Shown piece after piece: positions 27,232 through 37,442 of a stretch of DNA of 64,000 nucleotides (within the stretch, counting starts at the first letter, position 1; the number at the start of each line of letters is the position of its first letter). This stretch comes from Pseudomonadota bacterium (lineage in GTDB: Bacteria; Pseudomonadota; Gammaproteobacteria; Xanthomonadales; Rhodanobacteraceae). The translations under genes and the position numbers were made by a program. The notes below the pieces were generated by a model that was not told where the DNA came from, did no database searches, and was given only the letters and a program-made list of their open reading frames with translations. The DNA lies in NCBI GenBank assembly GCA_018240565.1, contig JAFEFO010000018.1, forward strand, positions 22,264 through 86,263. The letters are read 5' to 3'.

Positions 27232-30200
27232 ATGACAGGGTTCTTCGTTCACCGCAACAGCCGCCTCGAAGTCCTCGCGGACCGGCTCATCGGCGCATTG
27301 GCGCGCGAGCGTCCGGCCAATCCGCTGGCGGCGCAGACGATCGTCGTCGCGCATCCGGGACTCGGGCGCTGGTTGCGGCGTCGCCTCGCCGATGCGCAGC
27401 ACATTGCCGCGAACTATCGCGTGTTGCAGCCCTGGCAGTGGCTGGAGCATGCCGCGCAGATCGCGTTGGGCGAGTCGCCTGCCGACGCCGAGGCCTGGCG
27501 GCGGCAGGCGTTGCGCTGGCGCATCCATGCCGCGTTGCCGACGATCAACGACGCGTCGCTCAAGGCCAGCCTTGCCGGCAACGATGCGCCACGCCGGCGC
27601 TTTCAGTTGGCGGATCGGCTGTCCGCACTGTTCACGCAATACCTGCTGTATCGGCCGGACATGCTTGCCGCGTGGGAAGCCGATCCGAAGGCCGGCGACT
27701 GGCAAGCCACGCTGTGGCGCGGCTTGCGCAAGTCCATTTCCGCGCCGCATCGCGCGCAACGCCAGCGCGAACTGCTCGATGCATTGCGACGCGATGGCGA
27801 CGGCATTGCCGAACCCTTGCACGTGTTCGGCGTCAGCCACCTGCCGCCGGATACGCTCGATGCCCTGCAGGCGCTGTCCGCGCGTCGCGCCGTGCATCTG
27901 TATTTCCCCGATCCGTGCCACGAATACTGGGCGGATCTGAAATCGCGCCGGCAACTGCTGCGCATGGGCGAAGTTCCGCAGGACTGGTATTTCGAGATCG
28001 GCCATCCCTTGCTCGTCTCGCTCGGGCGCATGGCGCAGGATTTCCTGCTCGCACTGGACGATCGCGACATCGACTACTCGGCTGACGCGGAAACCGTCGA
28101 ACCGCAGGAATCGAAAACCCTGCTCGGCGCCGTGCAGGCGAGCGTGCGTACGGGCAAGGCCGAGGACGCGGGCGCCGTGCCCGCGCGGCGCAGCGACGCC
28201 AGCCTGCGCGTGCATGCCTGTGCCACGCGCCTGCGCGAGCTGGAAGTATTGCGCGATGCATTGCTCGGCCTGCTCGCCGACGACCAGGACCTGCAACCAC
28301 GCGACATCGTGGTGATGGCGCCGGACATCGGTGCCTACGCGCCGTATCTGCCCGCCGTATTCGGCGCGCCGGCGCGGTACGAGCACAATCCCGCGCGCAT
28401 CCCCTGGCATCTGGCCGATGTCGGTCTTGCCACTGCGCATCCCTTGCTGCGTGCGTTCGCGCGTTTGCTGGATCTTGCCGAGAGCCGCTTCGGCTTGAGC
28501 GAGGTGCTGGACCTGCTCGATGTGCCCGCGATCGCGCGCCGTGCCGGTTTGCGCACGCAGGATCGTTCGGGACTGCAATCGCGCCTGCGTGTGGCTGGCG
28601 TGGCGTGGGGCCTGGACGCTGCCGCCAAGGAACACGCCGGCGGTGCCGCGGTCGCGGCCAATTCCTGGGCATTCGGATTCGATCGGCTGTTTGCCGGGTT
28701 GATCGCCGGCGAGGAAATCGACAGCAACTTGCTTGATGGGATCCTGCCGCAAGCCGGCGCCGGCAACGAAGACGCCGGCGCGCTCGGCCGCCTGCATGAA
28801 TTCATCGCATCCTTGCGCCTGTTCAGCAACGCACTGGCTGTGCCGCGCACGCTCACCGCCTGGTGCGATTGGCTTGGCCGCCGCGTCGATGACCTGTTCG
28901 AAAGCGATGGCGATGATGCGGCAGAGTCGGCGGCGATGAATGCCTTGCGCGACGTGCTCGCGGATTTGCGCGAGCAGGACGACGCCGGTACGAAACTGCC
29001 GTGGAGCGTCGCGCGCGAGGCCCTGCGGGGGGCGCTGGCCATGGTGCCGGAACGCCAGCCGTTCCTGCTCGGTGGCGTGACCTTCTGCGGCCTGGTGCCG
29101 CAACGCTCGATTCCTTTCAAGGTGGTGTGCCTCGTCGGCATGAACGAGGGCGAGTTTCCACGGCCCGGTGGCGACGAGGGGCTGAATCTCCTGTTGCGCG
29201 ATCCGCGCCGCGGCGACCGCGACACGCGACGCGAGGATCGCCAGTTGTTCCTCGAAGCATTGATGGCTGCGCGCACGGCCTTGCACGTGAGCTACGTCGG
29301 CGCGGACGTGGAGACCGGCAAGCCGCGCAATCCGGCCGCGCCGTTGGCAGAGCTTGTGCAATTTCTCGATGAACAACACGGGCTTTGCGGCGACGTGGAC
29401 AAGGTGCCGCGGCCATGGCGCGTCGAACACGCCTTGCAGGCGCATGCCGCGTGCTACTACGACGGCAAGGATCCGGCCCTGTTTTCGTTTTCGGGCGCGT
29501 ACGCCGAAGCGAAATCCGCTGCAGCGCGGATGCCGGCCTTTGCCGACTGGGCGGCGCCGCGGGCGGGTGACGTCGCCGCGCAGCGCATCGACATCGACTG
29601 GCTCAAGCGTTTCTGGCGCGATCCGGCCAAGGTGCAGTTGCGCGAAGACGCTGGCGTGAGCCTGTCGGCACTGGAGGACGACGACACGCTCGACCGCGAA
29701 CCGATGCAGGCCAAGGCGGACGGCCGCGAACGCGTCGAATCCCGCCTGTTGTTCGATGCACTCGCCAACGCCAAAGCCGCGATTGCGCCAACCGCACCGG
29801 ATTGGCTCGCGCGTGCCGGCCGCCTCGCCGGTGGCGTCGTCGGCACGCATGCCTATGCGTTCGCGCAAGCACGAGCGCAGGCAATGCTGGATGCCGCACA
29901 CAAGGCGCTTGGCGAGCACGCGCGGCGCGAGGCGCAAGCGGTGGATTTTGAATGCGCGGGCGTACGCGTGTCCGGCCATGTGCGCGATGTCCTGCGTTGC
30001 GGCGATGGCCAGTTGCGCCTGTTCGGCGCGCGCATCGGCCGCGATGCGAATTTCGCCGACCTGATTCCGTTCTACATCGACTGGGCCTGCCTGCGCCTGC
30101 ATGGCATGGCGGTGGTCGATGCGGTGTTCCTGCAATCGAACAAGCAGGCGACGAAAGTCGCCGCGCCGGAACCGCTGGCGGCAATTCGATCGCAAGGCAA

Positions 30201-30519
30201 CGATCAGTTGCGCACCGGATTGGCAGCCCTGGTTGAAATGGCGCTGGCGGCACGCACCCAGCCGATCGCGTTTCCGCCGCGCAGCGCGTGGGAGTGGTGC
30301 AACGCGGGCGCCATGGAGCGTTCCGAAAAAGCCGAAAAGGCGTGGCAGGGCAGCGACTATCACACCGGCGAGCGCGACTACGCGCCCGGCTACGCGGCCC
30401 TGTTGCTGCGCGATGCCGATTGGCTGGACGAATCCTCGCCAGCGGGCAGGTCATTCGCCGCGACCTGCGCCCGCATCGCCGACATCCTCGTTCCACGCGA
30501 CGCGAAGGCGGGCACATGA
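27232..30519 (+). CDS. recC: exodeoxyribonuclease V subunit gamma
   Basis: A 1095-aa RecC subunit of RecBCD, which repairs double-strand breaks and recognises Chi. The N-terminal MTGFFVHRNSRLEVLADRL matches the family. The region of inactive helicase-like domains includes CLVGMNEGEFPRPGGDEGLN, and a C-terminal nuclease-like fold ends with RDADWLDESSPAGRSF. Its stop overlaps the recB start (ATGA). Length fits E. coli RecC (1122 aa). The residues that read Chi in E. coli cannot be judged by eye, so the Chi sequence here is unknown. Confidence 0.95.
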   Translation: MTGFFVHRNSRLEVLADRLIGALARERPANPLAAQTIVVAHPGLGRWLRRRLADAQHIAANYRVLQPWQWLEHAAQIALGESPADAEAWRRQALRWRIHAALPTINDASLKASLAGNDAPRRRFQLADRLSALFTQYLLYRPDMLAAWEADPKAGDWQATLWRGLRKSISAPHRAQRQRELLDALRRDGDGIAEPLHVFGVSHLPPDTLDALQALSARRAVHLYFPDPCHEYWADLKSRRQLLRMGEVPQDWYFEIGHPLLVSLGRMAQDFLLALDDRDIDYSADAETVEPQESKTLLGAVQASVRTGKAEDAGAVPARRSDASLRVHACATRLRELEVLRDALLGLLADDQDLQPRDIVVMAPDIGAYAPYLPAVFGAPARYEHNPARIPWHLADVGLATAHPLLRAFARLLDLAESRFGLSEVLDLLDVPAIARRAGLRTQDRSGLQSRLRVAGVAWGLDAAAKEHAGGAAVAANSWAFGFDRLFAGLIAGEEIDSNLLDGILPQAGAGNEDAGALGRLHEFIASLRLFSNALAVPRTLTAWCDWLGRRVDDLFESDGDDAAESAAMNALRDVLADLREQDDAGTKLPWSVAREALRGALAMVPERQPFLLGGVTFCGLVPQRSIPFKVVCLVGMNEGEFPRPGGDEGLNLLLRDPRRGDRDTRREDRQLFLEALMAARTALHVSYVGADVETGKPRNPAAPLAELVQFLDEQHGLCGDVDKVPRPWRVEHALQAHAACYYDGKDPALFSFSGAYAEAKSAAARMPAFADWAAPRAGDVAAQRIDIDWLKRFWRDPAKVQLREDAGVSLSALEDDDTLDREPMQAKADGRERVESRLLFDALANAKAAIAPTAPDWLARAGRLAGGVVGTHAYAFAQARAQAMLDAAHKALGEHARREAQAVDFECAGVRVSGHVRDVLRCGDGQLRLFGARIGRDANFADLIPFYIDWACLRLHGMAVVDAVFLQSNKQATKVAAPEPLAAIRSQGNDQLRTGLAALVEMALAARTQPIAFPPRSAWEWCNAGAMERSEKAEKAWQGSDYHTGERDYAPGYAALLLRDADWLDESSPAGRSFAATCARIADILVPRDAKAGT

Positions 30520-33500
30520 GCTGTGGCAACACCCTGGACTGGGCCGGGCTGTCGCTCGATGATGGCCGCGTGCTGATCGAGGCCAGCGCCGGCACCGGCA
30601 AGACCTGGACCATCGGCGCGATCTTCCTGCGCCTGTTGCTCGAACGCGAACTCGCCGTCGAGCAAATCCTGGTCGTCACCTTCACCGATGCGGCGGCACA
30701 GGAATTGCGCGAACGCCTGCGCCGGCGCCTTGCCGATGCCGAACGTTGGCTCGGCGCCATCCTGGCCGAACAGGTGCTGCCGGACGACGAAGTCGCGGCG
30801 TGGATGGCGCAGGCGTTCAACGCCGTCGACAAGGCCACGGCTGCATTGCGCCGCATCCGCATCGCGCGCATGGATTTCGATCGCGCGCCCGTGGCCACCA
30901 TCCACGCGATCTGCCAGCGCATCCAGAACGATTTCCCGCTCGAAGCCGGCGCGGCGTTTGCCGCCGACAAGCGCCTGGACGAGGACGCGCTGTTGCGCGA
31001 ATGCCTCGACGACTTCTGGCGCCAGCGCTACCTGGCGGACGCGCAGGTCAATGCCGCCGAGGCGGACGCGGTGCTGGACGAAGGCCCGCAAGGCCTGTTG
31101 TTCGACGTGCGCAGCCTGCTCAATCACGACGTGGAGGTGCTGCCGGCGGATGGGCTGGATGCGATCGCGCGCGCGATCCGGCCCCTGCAAGACAAGACGG
31201 CCATCGCACGACTGGAGCGGTTTTGCGATCCGGCGCTGTACAAAAGAAAAGACAGTGCGGTGCTCACAAGAATGCGCAAGATCGTCGCCGCGCTGGCTTC
31301 CTCGCCCGATGTCGCGGCGGAGTTGCAGGCGAACGTTGACGACAATTTTGACGATGAAGCGCTCGACAAGGCGCAACCGGATTCGGCGGAGCTGCGTCTT
31401 CGCGGCGATGGGAAGATTCGCGCATTGCAGGACATGCGCAGCCTGCTCGCACAGCGCAAGGTTTTCGTGCGCGGCAAGGTGCTGGCCGCGGCCTACGCGT
31501 TCTGCAGGCGCGAACTGCCGTTGCGTGCGCTGCGGCGCCAGGGGCAGACGTTTTCGATGCTGATCGACGCCGTCCACACGCGCGTCACCGCGGGCGATGC
31601 GGCGCTTGCCGACTGCCTGCATCGCGCCTTTCCGGCGTTGCTGATCGACGAGTTCCAGGATACCGATGCGCGCCAGTTCGCGATCTTCGACCGGGTGTGT
31701 CGCAACGCCCGCGGCAAGCCGCGCGGCCTGCTGGTATTGATCGGCGATCCCAAGCAGGCGATCTACGGTTTTCGCGGAGGCGACATCGCCACCTACTTGC
31801 GGGTGCGTGAAACGATCGCGCAGCGCTTCGACCTGACGCGGAACTTCCGCTCCAGCACGCCGTTGGTCGCGGCCTGCAATGCGCTGTACGCGGCGGCCGA
31901 CGATGCGTTCGACGACACGCGCGTGGCGTACCTGCCGGTACAGGCCAGTGGCAGTGCGGACCAGCATCCCTTCACGCGCGACGGACGGATCGTGGATCAG
32001 CCGTTTGCCATCCATCGCTTCCACACCGACGGCGATGGCAAGGCAAAGGACGCGAAGATCGACGCGGCGCTGTCCGATTGCGCCGCACGCATCGTCGAAA
32101 TGCTGGATGACACGGCCTTGCGCATCGGCGGCGAGCCGGTGCGACCGGGCGATATCGCCGTGCTGCTGCCGAACAACCGGCATATCGGCTTGTTGCGCGA
32201 ACTGCTGCGTGCGCTTGGCGTGCCGTGCACCGGCAGCGGCAACGACAGCGTGTTCGAAAGCGACACCGCGCGCGAGCTGCAACTGGTGTTGCACGCGGCG
32301 CTGCATCCGCACGACGATCGCGCCGCGCGCGCGGCGCTGACGACAACCTTGCTCGGCAAGCAGTACGCCGATCTGCGCGCCTGGCAGGAAGATGCCGCCG
32401 CCTTCGAGCGTGAGCTGGATCGCATCGGCGCCTGGCATACGCTGCTGCGCTCGCGCGGCGCCATGGGCGTGGTCGCGGCGCTGCTTGATGCGCGCGCCGC
32501 CGACTTGCTGGCCTTGCCCGATGGCGAACGCATCGTGGCGGACCTGCGCCAGTTGGGCGAGTTGCTGGCCGAGCGCGAGCGCAGCGAGAGCGGCGCCGAA
32601 GGCCTGCTCGCCTGGCTCGCCGCCATGCGTCGCGACGACAAGGGCATGGAAGTCGCCAGCGGGCATCGCGTGCGCAGCGAGTCCGGCGCATCGTGCGTGC
32701 GCCTGATGACCCTGCACGCGGCAAAAGGCCTGCAGTTTCCCGTCGTGTTCCTGCCGCTGGCGTGGTTCACGTCCAGTCGCGACAAGCAGTTCGCGCCGAA
32801 CGTGCTGCATTTTCACGATACCGACGGCAAGGCCTGCGCCGACATAGGTTCGGTGCGTTTTGCTGAAAACCGCGGCGCGCATTTTGACGAGGACCTGCGC
32901 GAACGCTTGCGCCTTTTGTACGTGGCGATCACGCGCGCGCAATACGCCGTGCACCTTTATTGGACGTCGCCCGCGCCTGATCCGGATCGACCGCGTTGGC
33001 AAGTCGCCGCGATCGACGTATTGCTGCAACGCGCCGCCGAAAAATTCAAGCTCGATTTCGCTGACGCAGGCATGCCTGCATTGGCGCAGAAGCTCGCACA
33101 CGTGCGAATTGTCGAGCCTTGCATGCGCTTCGGTGCGAGCTATGCGCGTGGCGCAGACGACGCGTCACGCGCGGTGCGGGTGCCATTGCCGGCGTTGCGA
33201 CCCTTCCTGTGGTCGCACAGCTTTTCCAGTATCACGCGTCGACACGTGCTCGACAGCCTGGAATCGCCGGCGAGCGACGAAGCCGATGCGGAATTGCGGG
33301 GCGACACGCCCACGGCGACGGCATCCGCGGATGCGCGGCTGCTCGCCCTGAATGCCTGGGGCGGCAAGCAATTCGGCGTCGCCGTGCATGCCTTGCTCGA
33401 AACCGGGCGCGGCGCGCAACCCGCCGCAGCGATGATCGCGCGGCAAATCGCGAAGTCCGGCGTGAAGCCGGGCGGCGCCGATGCGGAAGCTGCATTCACG

Positions 33501-34064
33501 GCACTGGCGGACATGCTGTGGCGCGCGCGCGAGGCCGATCTCGGCGATGGCCTGCGCCTGGCGGCATTGCGCGATGCGGATTGCGTGGCCGAATTCGCTT
33601 TCCAGTTTCCGGTCGCGGCCTCGCTTGCCGCCTTGCACGCGGCCTGCGCGGCGCACGGCGCGGCGGATATCTGGCCCGAGCGCATCTCCACGCCCGAGCT
33701 CAATGGCATGCTGAACGGCTTCGCCGACCTGATTTTTTTCCACGGCGGCCGCTACCACGTGCTCGACTACAAGACCAATCGTCTCGGTGAACGGTTGTCG
33801 GACTACGGCGAGGCATCGATGCAGGCGGCGATGGATGCACACCGCTATCCGTTGCAGGCGTTGATCTATACCGTGGCCCTGCATCGCTACTTGCGTCAGC
33901 GCTTGCCGAACTACGCGCCGCAACAGCATCTGGGCGATAGCTGGTATCTGTTCCTGCGCGGCGTCGGCCTCGCTCCCGGCGCGGGCGTGTGGCGGCGACG
34001 TTGGCCGGTGGCCTTGATCGAGGCGCTCGATGCGGCATTTTCCAGCGCAAGGCTTGCCGCATGA
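30516..34064 (+). CDS. recB: exodeoxyribonuclease V subunit beta
   Basis: A 1182-aa RecB subunit: 3'-5' SF1 helicase plus nuclease. Walker A is in EASAGTGKTWTIGAI. Helicase motifs include LLIDEFQDTDARQF and GDPKQAIYGFRGGD, then the motif region LMTLHAAKGLQFPVVFLPL. The C-terminal RecB nuclease motif is intact: NGFADLIFF followed by HVLDYKTN. ATG 30516 overlaps the recC stop and its stop overlaps recD (ATGA). It acts with RecC and RecD at DNA ends. Confidence 0.97.
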   Translation: MSCGNTLDWAGLSLDDGRVLIEASAGTGKTWTIGAIFLRLLLERELAVEQILVVTFTDAAAQELRERLRRRLADAERWLGAILAEQVLPDDEVAAWMAQAFNAVDKATAALRRIRIARMDFDRAPVATIHAICQRIQNDFPLEAGAAFAADKRLDEDALLRECLDDFWRQRYLADAQVNAAEADAVLDEGPQGLLFDVRSLLNHDVEVLPADGLDAIARAIRPLQDKTAIARLERFCDPALYKRKDSAVLTRMRKIVAALASSPDVAAELQANVDDNFDDEALDKAQPDSAELRLRGDGKIRALQDMRSLLAQRKVFVRGKVLAAAYAFCRRELPLRALRRQGQTFSMLIDAVHTRVTAGDAALADCLHRAFPALLIDEFQDTDARQFAIFDRVCRNARGKPRGLLVLIGDPKQAIYGFRGGDIATYLRVRETIAQRFDLTRNFRSSTPLVAACNALYAAADDAFDDTRVAYLPVQASGSADQHPFTRDGRIVDQPFAIHRFHTDGDGKAKDAKIDAALSDCAARIVEMLDDTALRIGGEPVRPGDIAVLLPNNRHIGLLRELLRALGVPCTGSGNDSVFESDTARELQLVLHAALHPHDDRAARAALTTTLLGKQYADLRAWQEDAAAFERELDRIGAWHTLLRSRGAMGVVAALLDARAADLLALPDGERIVADLRQLGELLAERERSESGAEGLLAWLAAMRRDDKGMEVASGHRVRSESGASCVRLMTLHAAKGLQFPVVFLPLAWFTSSRDKQFAPNVLHFHDTDGKACADIGSVRFAENRGAHFDEDLRERLRLLYVAITRAQYAVHLYWTSPAPDPDRPRWQVAAIDVLLQRAAEKFKLDFADAGMPALAQKLAHVRIVEPCMRFGASYARGADDASRAVRVPLPALRPFLWSHSFSSITRRHVLDSLESPASDEADAELRGDTPTATASADARLLALNAWGGKQFGVAVHALLETGRGAQPAAAMIARQIAKSGVKPGGADAEAAFTALADMLWRAREADLGDGLRLAALRDADCVAEFAFQFPVAASLAALHAACAAHGAADIWPERISTPELNGMLNGFADLIFFHGGRYHVLDYKTNRLGERLSDYGEASMQAAMDAHRYPLQALIYTVALHRYLRQRLPNYAPQQHLGDSWYLFLRGVGLAPGAGVWRRRWPVALIEALDAAFSSARLAA

Positions 34065-35866
34065 CAATCCAGAACGCAGACGCACGCGAAATCGATCAGG
34101 TGTTGGGACGCTGGGTGCAAGCGCGCAGCGGTTCGCCCTTGCTGGGTCGGGCCGCGATGGCGGCCAGCCGTGGCGAAGGGCAGGGCCATGTGTGTTGCGC
34201 GCTCGAGGCCGATGCGGGATTCGCTGCCGGCGAGATCGATGCAATGCGCCGGCACGCCTGGGTCGGCGACGGCGCGGTGTTCAAGCCCTATGTGCTCGAT
34301 GCGCAGGCGAATTTGTATACCTGGCGCAACTGGCGCAACGAGTCGCGCCTGGCCGAGTTGATGCGCACGCGTGCGGCGCAATGCACGCTCCCGTTGGATG
34401 CGCCGACGCTGGCAGCGAGCGTCGCCGAATTGTTCGCCGGTTCCGATGCCGCGGCCACGCATTGGCAACGCGTCGCCGTGGCCGCGGCACCGGGAGCGCG
34501 CGTGTTCGTGCTCGCCGGTGGTCCCGGCACCGGCAAGACCACCACGGTGTTGCGCATGCTGCTCATGTTGCTGCGCCACGCAGCGGCGTGTGGACTTTCC
34601 GCGCAACCGACGATCGCCCTGGCCGCACCGACCGGCAAGGCCGCGCGACGCCTGGGCGAATCCATTGCCGAGGGTCGCGCGGCCTTGCTCGAACAACTCG
34701 CGAGCGAATCCGCATTCGCGCCGATGCTGGCGCGCCTGGATGGCGTGCCAGCACAGACGCTGCATCGCCTGCTCGGTTTCCAGCCCTGGTCGGAATCGTT
34801 CGCATTCGGCGCTGATGCGCCGCTGCCAGCCGACATCGTCGTGGTCGATGAGGCCTCGATGATCGACCTGGCCATGATGCGGCGACTGTTCGAGGCGTTG
34901 CGCCCGGAGTCGGTATTGATCCTGCTTGGCGATCCGGCGCAGTTGTACGCGATCGAAGCCGGTTCCGTGCTCGGCGACATGGTCGCCAGCGTGTCTGAAA
35001 ATGCCTTGCCGAAGGCGCTGGCGCAACGCTTGTCCGGCATCGACGATTTTGCGCCGACAGCGGATACGGCGCCGCTCGCCGGGCAGGCGATTACACTCAC
35101 ACACACCTGGCGCGCGAATGCCGGGTTGCGCGATGCGCTGGCTGCGCTGCGCTGCGGCGATTTGGCCCGGCTGGATGGCGTGCTCGCTGGAGCGGAATCC
35201 AATGACCTTGTCTGGCAGGCTTGCGACAGTGCCAGTGCCGTGCGCGAGCGCGTACACGACTGGGTCGAGGCCCGCGCGGACTGGTTTGCGCGTCTGTCGC
35301 AAAGCGATATCGCACCCGCCGACGCACTGCGCGAACTGCGTCGCGTGCAGATTCTGTGCGCCCTGCGCGCAGGCGCATTCGGCGCGGGTAGCGTCAACGA
35401 TCTGGTCACGCGTCAAATCGCCGCACGTTTCGGTTTCAACGCGGGCGTGGATTGGCATCACGGTCGCGTCGTCATCATCACGCGCAACGATTATGCGCGC
35501 GGCCTGTACAACGGCGATGTCGGCATCGCGCTCGATGGTGCCGATGGCCTGCGCGTGTGGTTCGAAGGCGCGGACGGCGCGCCACGCAGTTTTTCGCCGC
35601 GGGCGCTGCCTGCACACGAGACCGCCTGGGCGATCACCATCCACCGCAGCCAAGGCTCGGAATACGACGAGGTCGCCGTGCTGTTGCCGCCCGATGCGCA
35701 GCATCGCATCCTGAGCCGCGAGCTCGTCTACACCGCGGTTTCGCGCGCACGCAATCGGGCGCACCTGTGGGCGACCGCCGATGCCTTGCGCGCTGCCGTC
35801 GCCAATCCGGTCAAACGGCGCAGCGGGTTGCGGGAGAAGCTTATGGCGAGCAGTCCAGGCCGTTGA
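34061..35866 (+). CDS. recD: exodeoxyribonuclease V subunit alpha
   Basis: A 601-aa 5'-3' SF1 helicase RecD. The N-terminal domain (1 to about 140) precedes Walker A GGPGTGKTTTV. Other helicase motifs: VVDEASMIDLAMM, LILLGDPAQLYAIE and the C-terminal TIHRSQGSEYDEV and YTAVSRARNRAHLW. ATG 34061 is coupled to recB. The last 26 bp overlap the convergent secreted protein gene at 35841. The order recC-recB-recD, without ptrA, is usual for many gammaproteobacteria outside the enterics. Confidence 0.96.
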   Translation: MTIQNADAREIDQVLGRWVQARSGSPLLGRAAMAASRGEGQGHVCCALEADAGFAAGEIDAMRRHAWVGDGAVFKPYVLDAQANLYTWRNWRNESRLAELMRTRAAQCTLPLDAPTLAASVAELFAGSDAAATHWQRVAVAAAPGARVFVLAGGPGTGKTTTVLRMLLMLLRHAAACGLSAQPTIALAAPTGKAARRLGESIAEGRAALLEQLASESAFAPMLARLDGVPAQTLHRLLGFQPWSESFAFGADAPLPADIVVVDEASMIDLAMMRRLFEALRPESVLILLGDPAQLYAIEAGSVLGDMVASVSENALPKALAQRLSGIDDFAPTADTAPLAGQAITLTHTWRANAGLRDALAALRCGDLARLDGVLAGAESNDLVWQACDSASAVRERVHDWVEARADWFARLSQSDIAPADALRELRRVQILCALRAGAFGAGSVNDLVTRQIAARFGFNAGVDWHHGRVVIITRNDYARGLYNGDVGIALDGADGLRVWFEGADGAPRSFSPRALPAHETAWAITIHRSQGSEYDEVAVLLPPDAQHRILSRELVYTAVSRARNRAHLWATADALRAAVANPVKRRSGLREKLMASSPGR

Positions 35867-37259
35867 CGAAGACCAGTCGGCGCAGGTCGATCGAGCCGGA
35901 CCCGAAGAGCGGTTGCGTGGACTGGTAGTTCAAGTGGGCGGCATGGCAACTGGATACGTCCAGGGTCATGCTGCCCCATAGCGTGGGGGTTGCGCCGGTG
36001 ACGGCACCGCCGGGATGCAGGGTGCCCCCGATGTTCTGCACCACTTGCGGCATCTGGATTTTCGTGCCGTCGAGCGTACCAACCCCATAGACCCACGCTG
36101 GTTTGCCTGTCGCGTCGAAAGTATTCCAGATGACCAACGCGAAGTTGCCACCGAGCCGCTGTACCGAGACATAGTGGCCATTGTTCGCCTGGTTGTAGTA
36201 AAGGCCGCTCATGCCTGATGCAGCCAATTGGCCTTGACCTCCGCCGAATTCGTAGGCGCCGGAATCGCACGCCGCCGTGCCGCGCGCAACACCGCGCGCG
36301 TCGGTCGCTGCACAGTTGGCGGAAACGCCGTTGCCGATAGCCGGACTGCTGAAATCCAGTGCCAGTGTGCCGACCACGCCGCCGTGCGTGCCGAAATCAG
36401 CCAATCCGATATTGGCGGCGACGTGGTCGCTCGGGCCTTGCAGATCACAAGAACTGTCCGTGGTCAGATTTCCGCCTTTCGAATTCAGCGGCGACAGCAA
36501 ACCGGGCACGAGGCTGCCGCCTGCATTTCCGCACAGCGAATTCGATGTCGGTTTTGTTTGCGCAAGAATGCTGTTCGAAACGGTAATCTGATTCCCGGAA
36601 AGCGCATCCGCACTGGAGTGAGGTTCCGAATCGGAGAGAGAGAACGGAGTCGCCGCAACCAGGGTGGATTGATCGACGACCAAGGTACTGGCGATGCCAT
36701 CGAGATCGAACAGGGAGAAGTTGAATGCGTCCGAACTGCCCGTCAGCGTGGCATTGCGCAGGTAGATGCTGCCAAAGGAGTGGATGAACGAATTCGATCC
36801 GTAGGCTATGCCTTGTGCGCTCACCGCATCCAGTGAAAACGAACCACGATTCGTGATGATCGGATATGTACTCACGTTGCACGTGAGCCCGAACGGGCCA
36901 CAGACATAAGTGCCACCGGCGGTTCCAGGGTCACCTGCACTGACGAAATTCAGGTTGCGGATGGCGAGGCTCGCATTTGCAGCAATTGCAATCTGCGAGG
37001 TTGTCAGCGAATACATCATTCCCATGGATGCCCCATTGCCATCGATCGAGACGTTTGCATTGACGGTTAAAGGGCAATAGCCATATTGGCCGCGACTCGC
37101 CAACGAGATTTGCACCGGTTGTGCGCTGGCCGGGGCGGACGCGGCTGTTGCCAATGCGTGGCAATCGCCGTTGGCGATACGGACGATGCCTGCCGCCGCG
37201 GCGTATTGCATGGGCGTCAATGCAATCACAAGAATTCCGAGAAGCGCTTGTCGTTTCAT
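35841..37259 (-). CDS. secreted right-handed beta-helix (choice-of-anchor Q) protein with C-terminal accessory domain
   Basis: A 472-aa exported protein. The signal peptide MKRQALLGILVIALTPMQYA ends near AAAAG. The body (about residues 25-345) has repetitive Asn/Ser/Gly-rich strands of a right-handed beta-helix and closes with DARGVARGTAACDSGAYEFG, the choice-of-anchor Q signature. A separate C-terminal domain (about 350-472) begins GMSGLYYNQANNGHYVSVQ, runs through VIWNTFDATGKPAWVYGVGT and ends near WGSMTLDVSSC. The same kind of domain follows the cupredoxin at 54765. Base composition looks lower in GC than its neighbours. GGAG lies before ATG 37259. Surface or secreted; function unknown. 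Confidence 0.85.
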   Translation of the reverse strand: MKRQALLGILVIALTPMQYAAAAGIVRIANGDCHALATAASAPASAQPVQISLASRGQYGYCPLTVNANVSIDGNGASMGMMYSLTTSQIAIAANASLAIRNLNFVSAGDPGTAGGTYVCGPFGLTCNVSTYPIITNRGSFSLDAVSAQGIAYGSNSFIHSFGSIYLRNATLTGSSDAFNFSLFDLDGIASTLVVDQSTLVAATPFSLSDSEPHSSADALSGNQITVSNSILAQTKPTSNSLCGNAGGSLVPGLLSPLNSKGGNLTTDSSCDLQGPSDHVAANIGLADFGTHGGVVGTLALDFSSPAIGNGVSANCAATDARGVARGTAACDSGAYEFGGGQGQLAASGMSGLYYNQANNGHYVSVQRLGGNFALVIWNTFDATGKPAWVYGVGTLDGTKIQMPQVVQNIGGTLHPGGAVTGATPTLWGSMTLDVSSCHAAHLNYQSTQPLFGSGSIDLRRLVFVNGLDCSP

Positions 37260-37442
37260 TGTTGTCACTCCGTTCCGATTTTGCGCCTTGGTTTCGGCGG
37301 GTCCGGCAGTGGCGCATCTGCGCGGCCCTTGATTTGAACCGAGCATACGCCGATCTGTTCGGGCAGGGGTAACGATTGACGCACAACGCAAATCCGCCCG
37401 GCGCTGCTATGATTCGCCGGTCCCGATGACGGAGCCTTGCGC

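Noticed and set aside
27085..30363. 1092-codon minus-strand frame opposite recC
   Set aside because: Antisense shadow. recC is coupled to recB and recD and matches family length.
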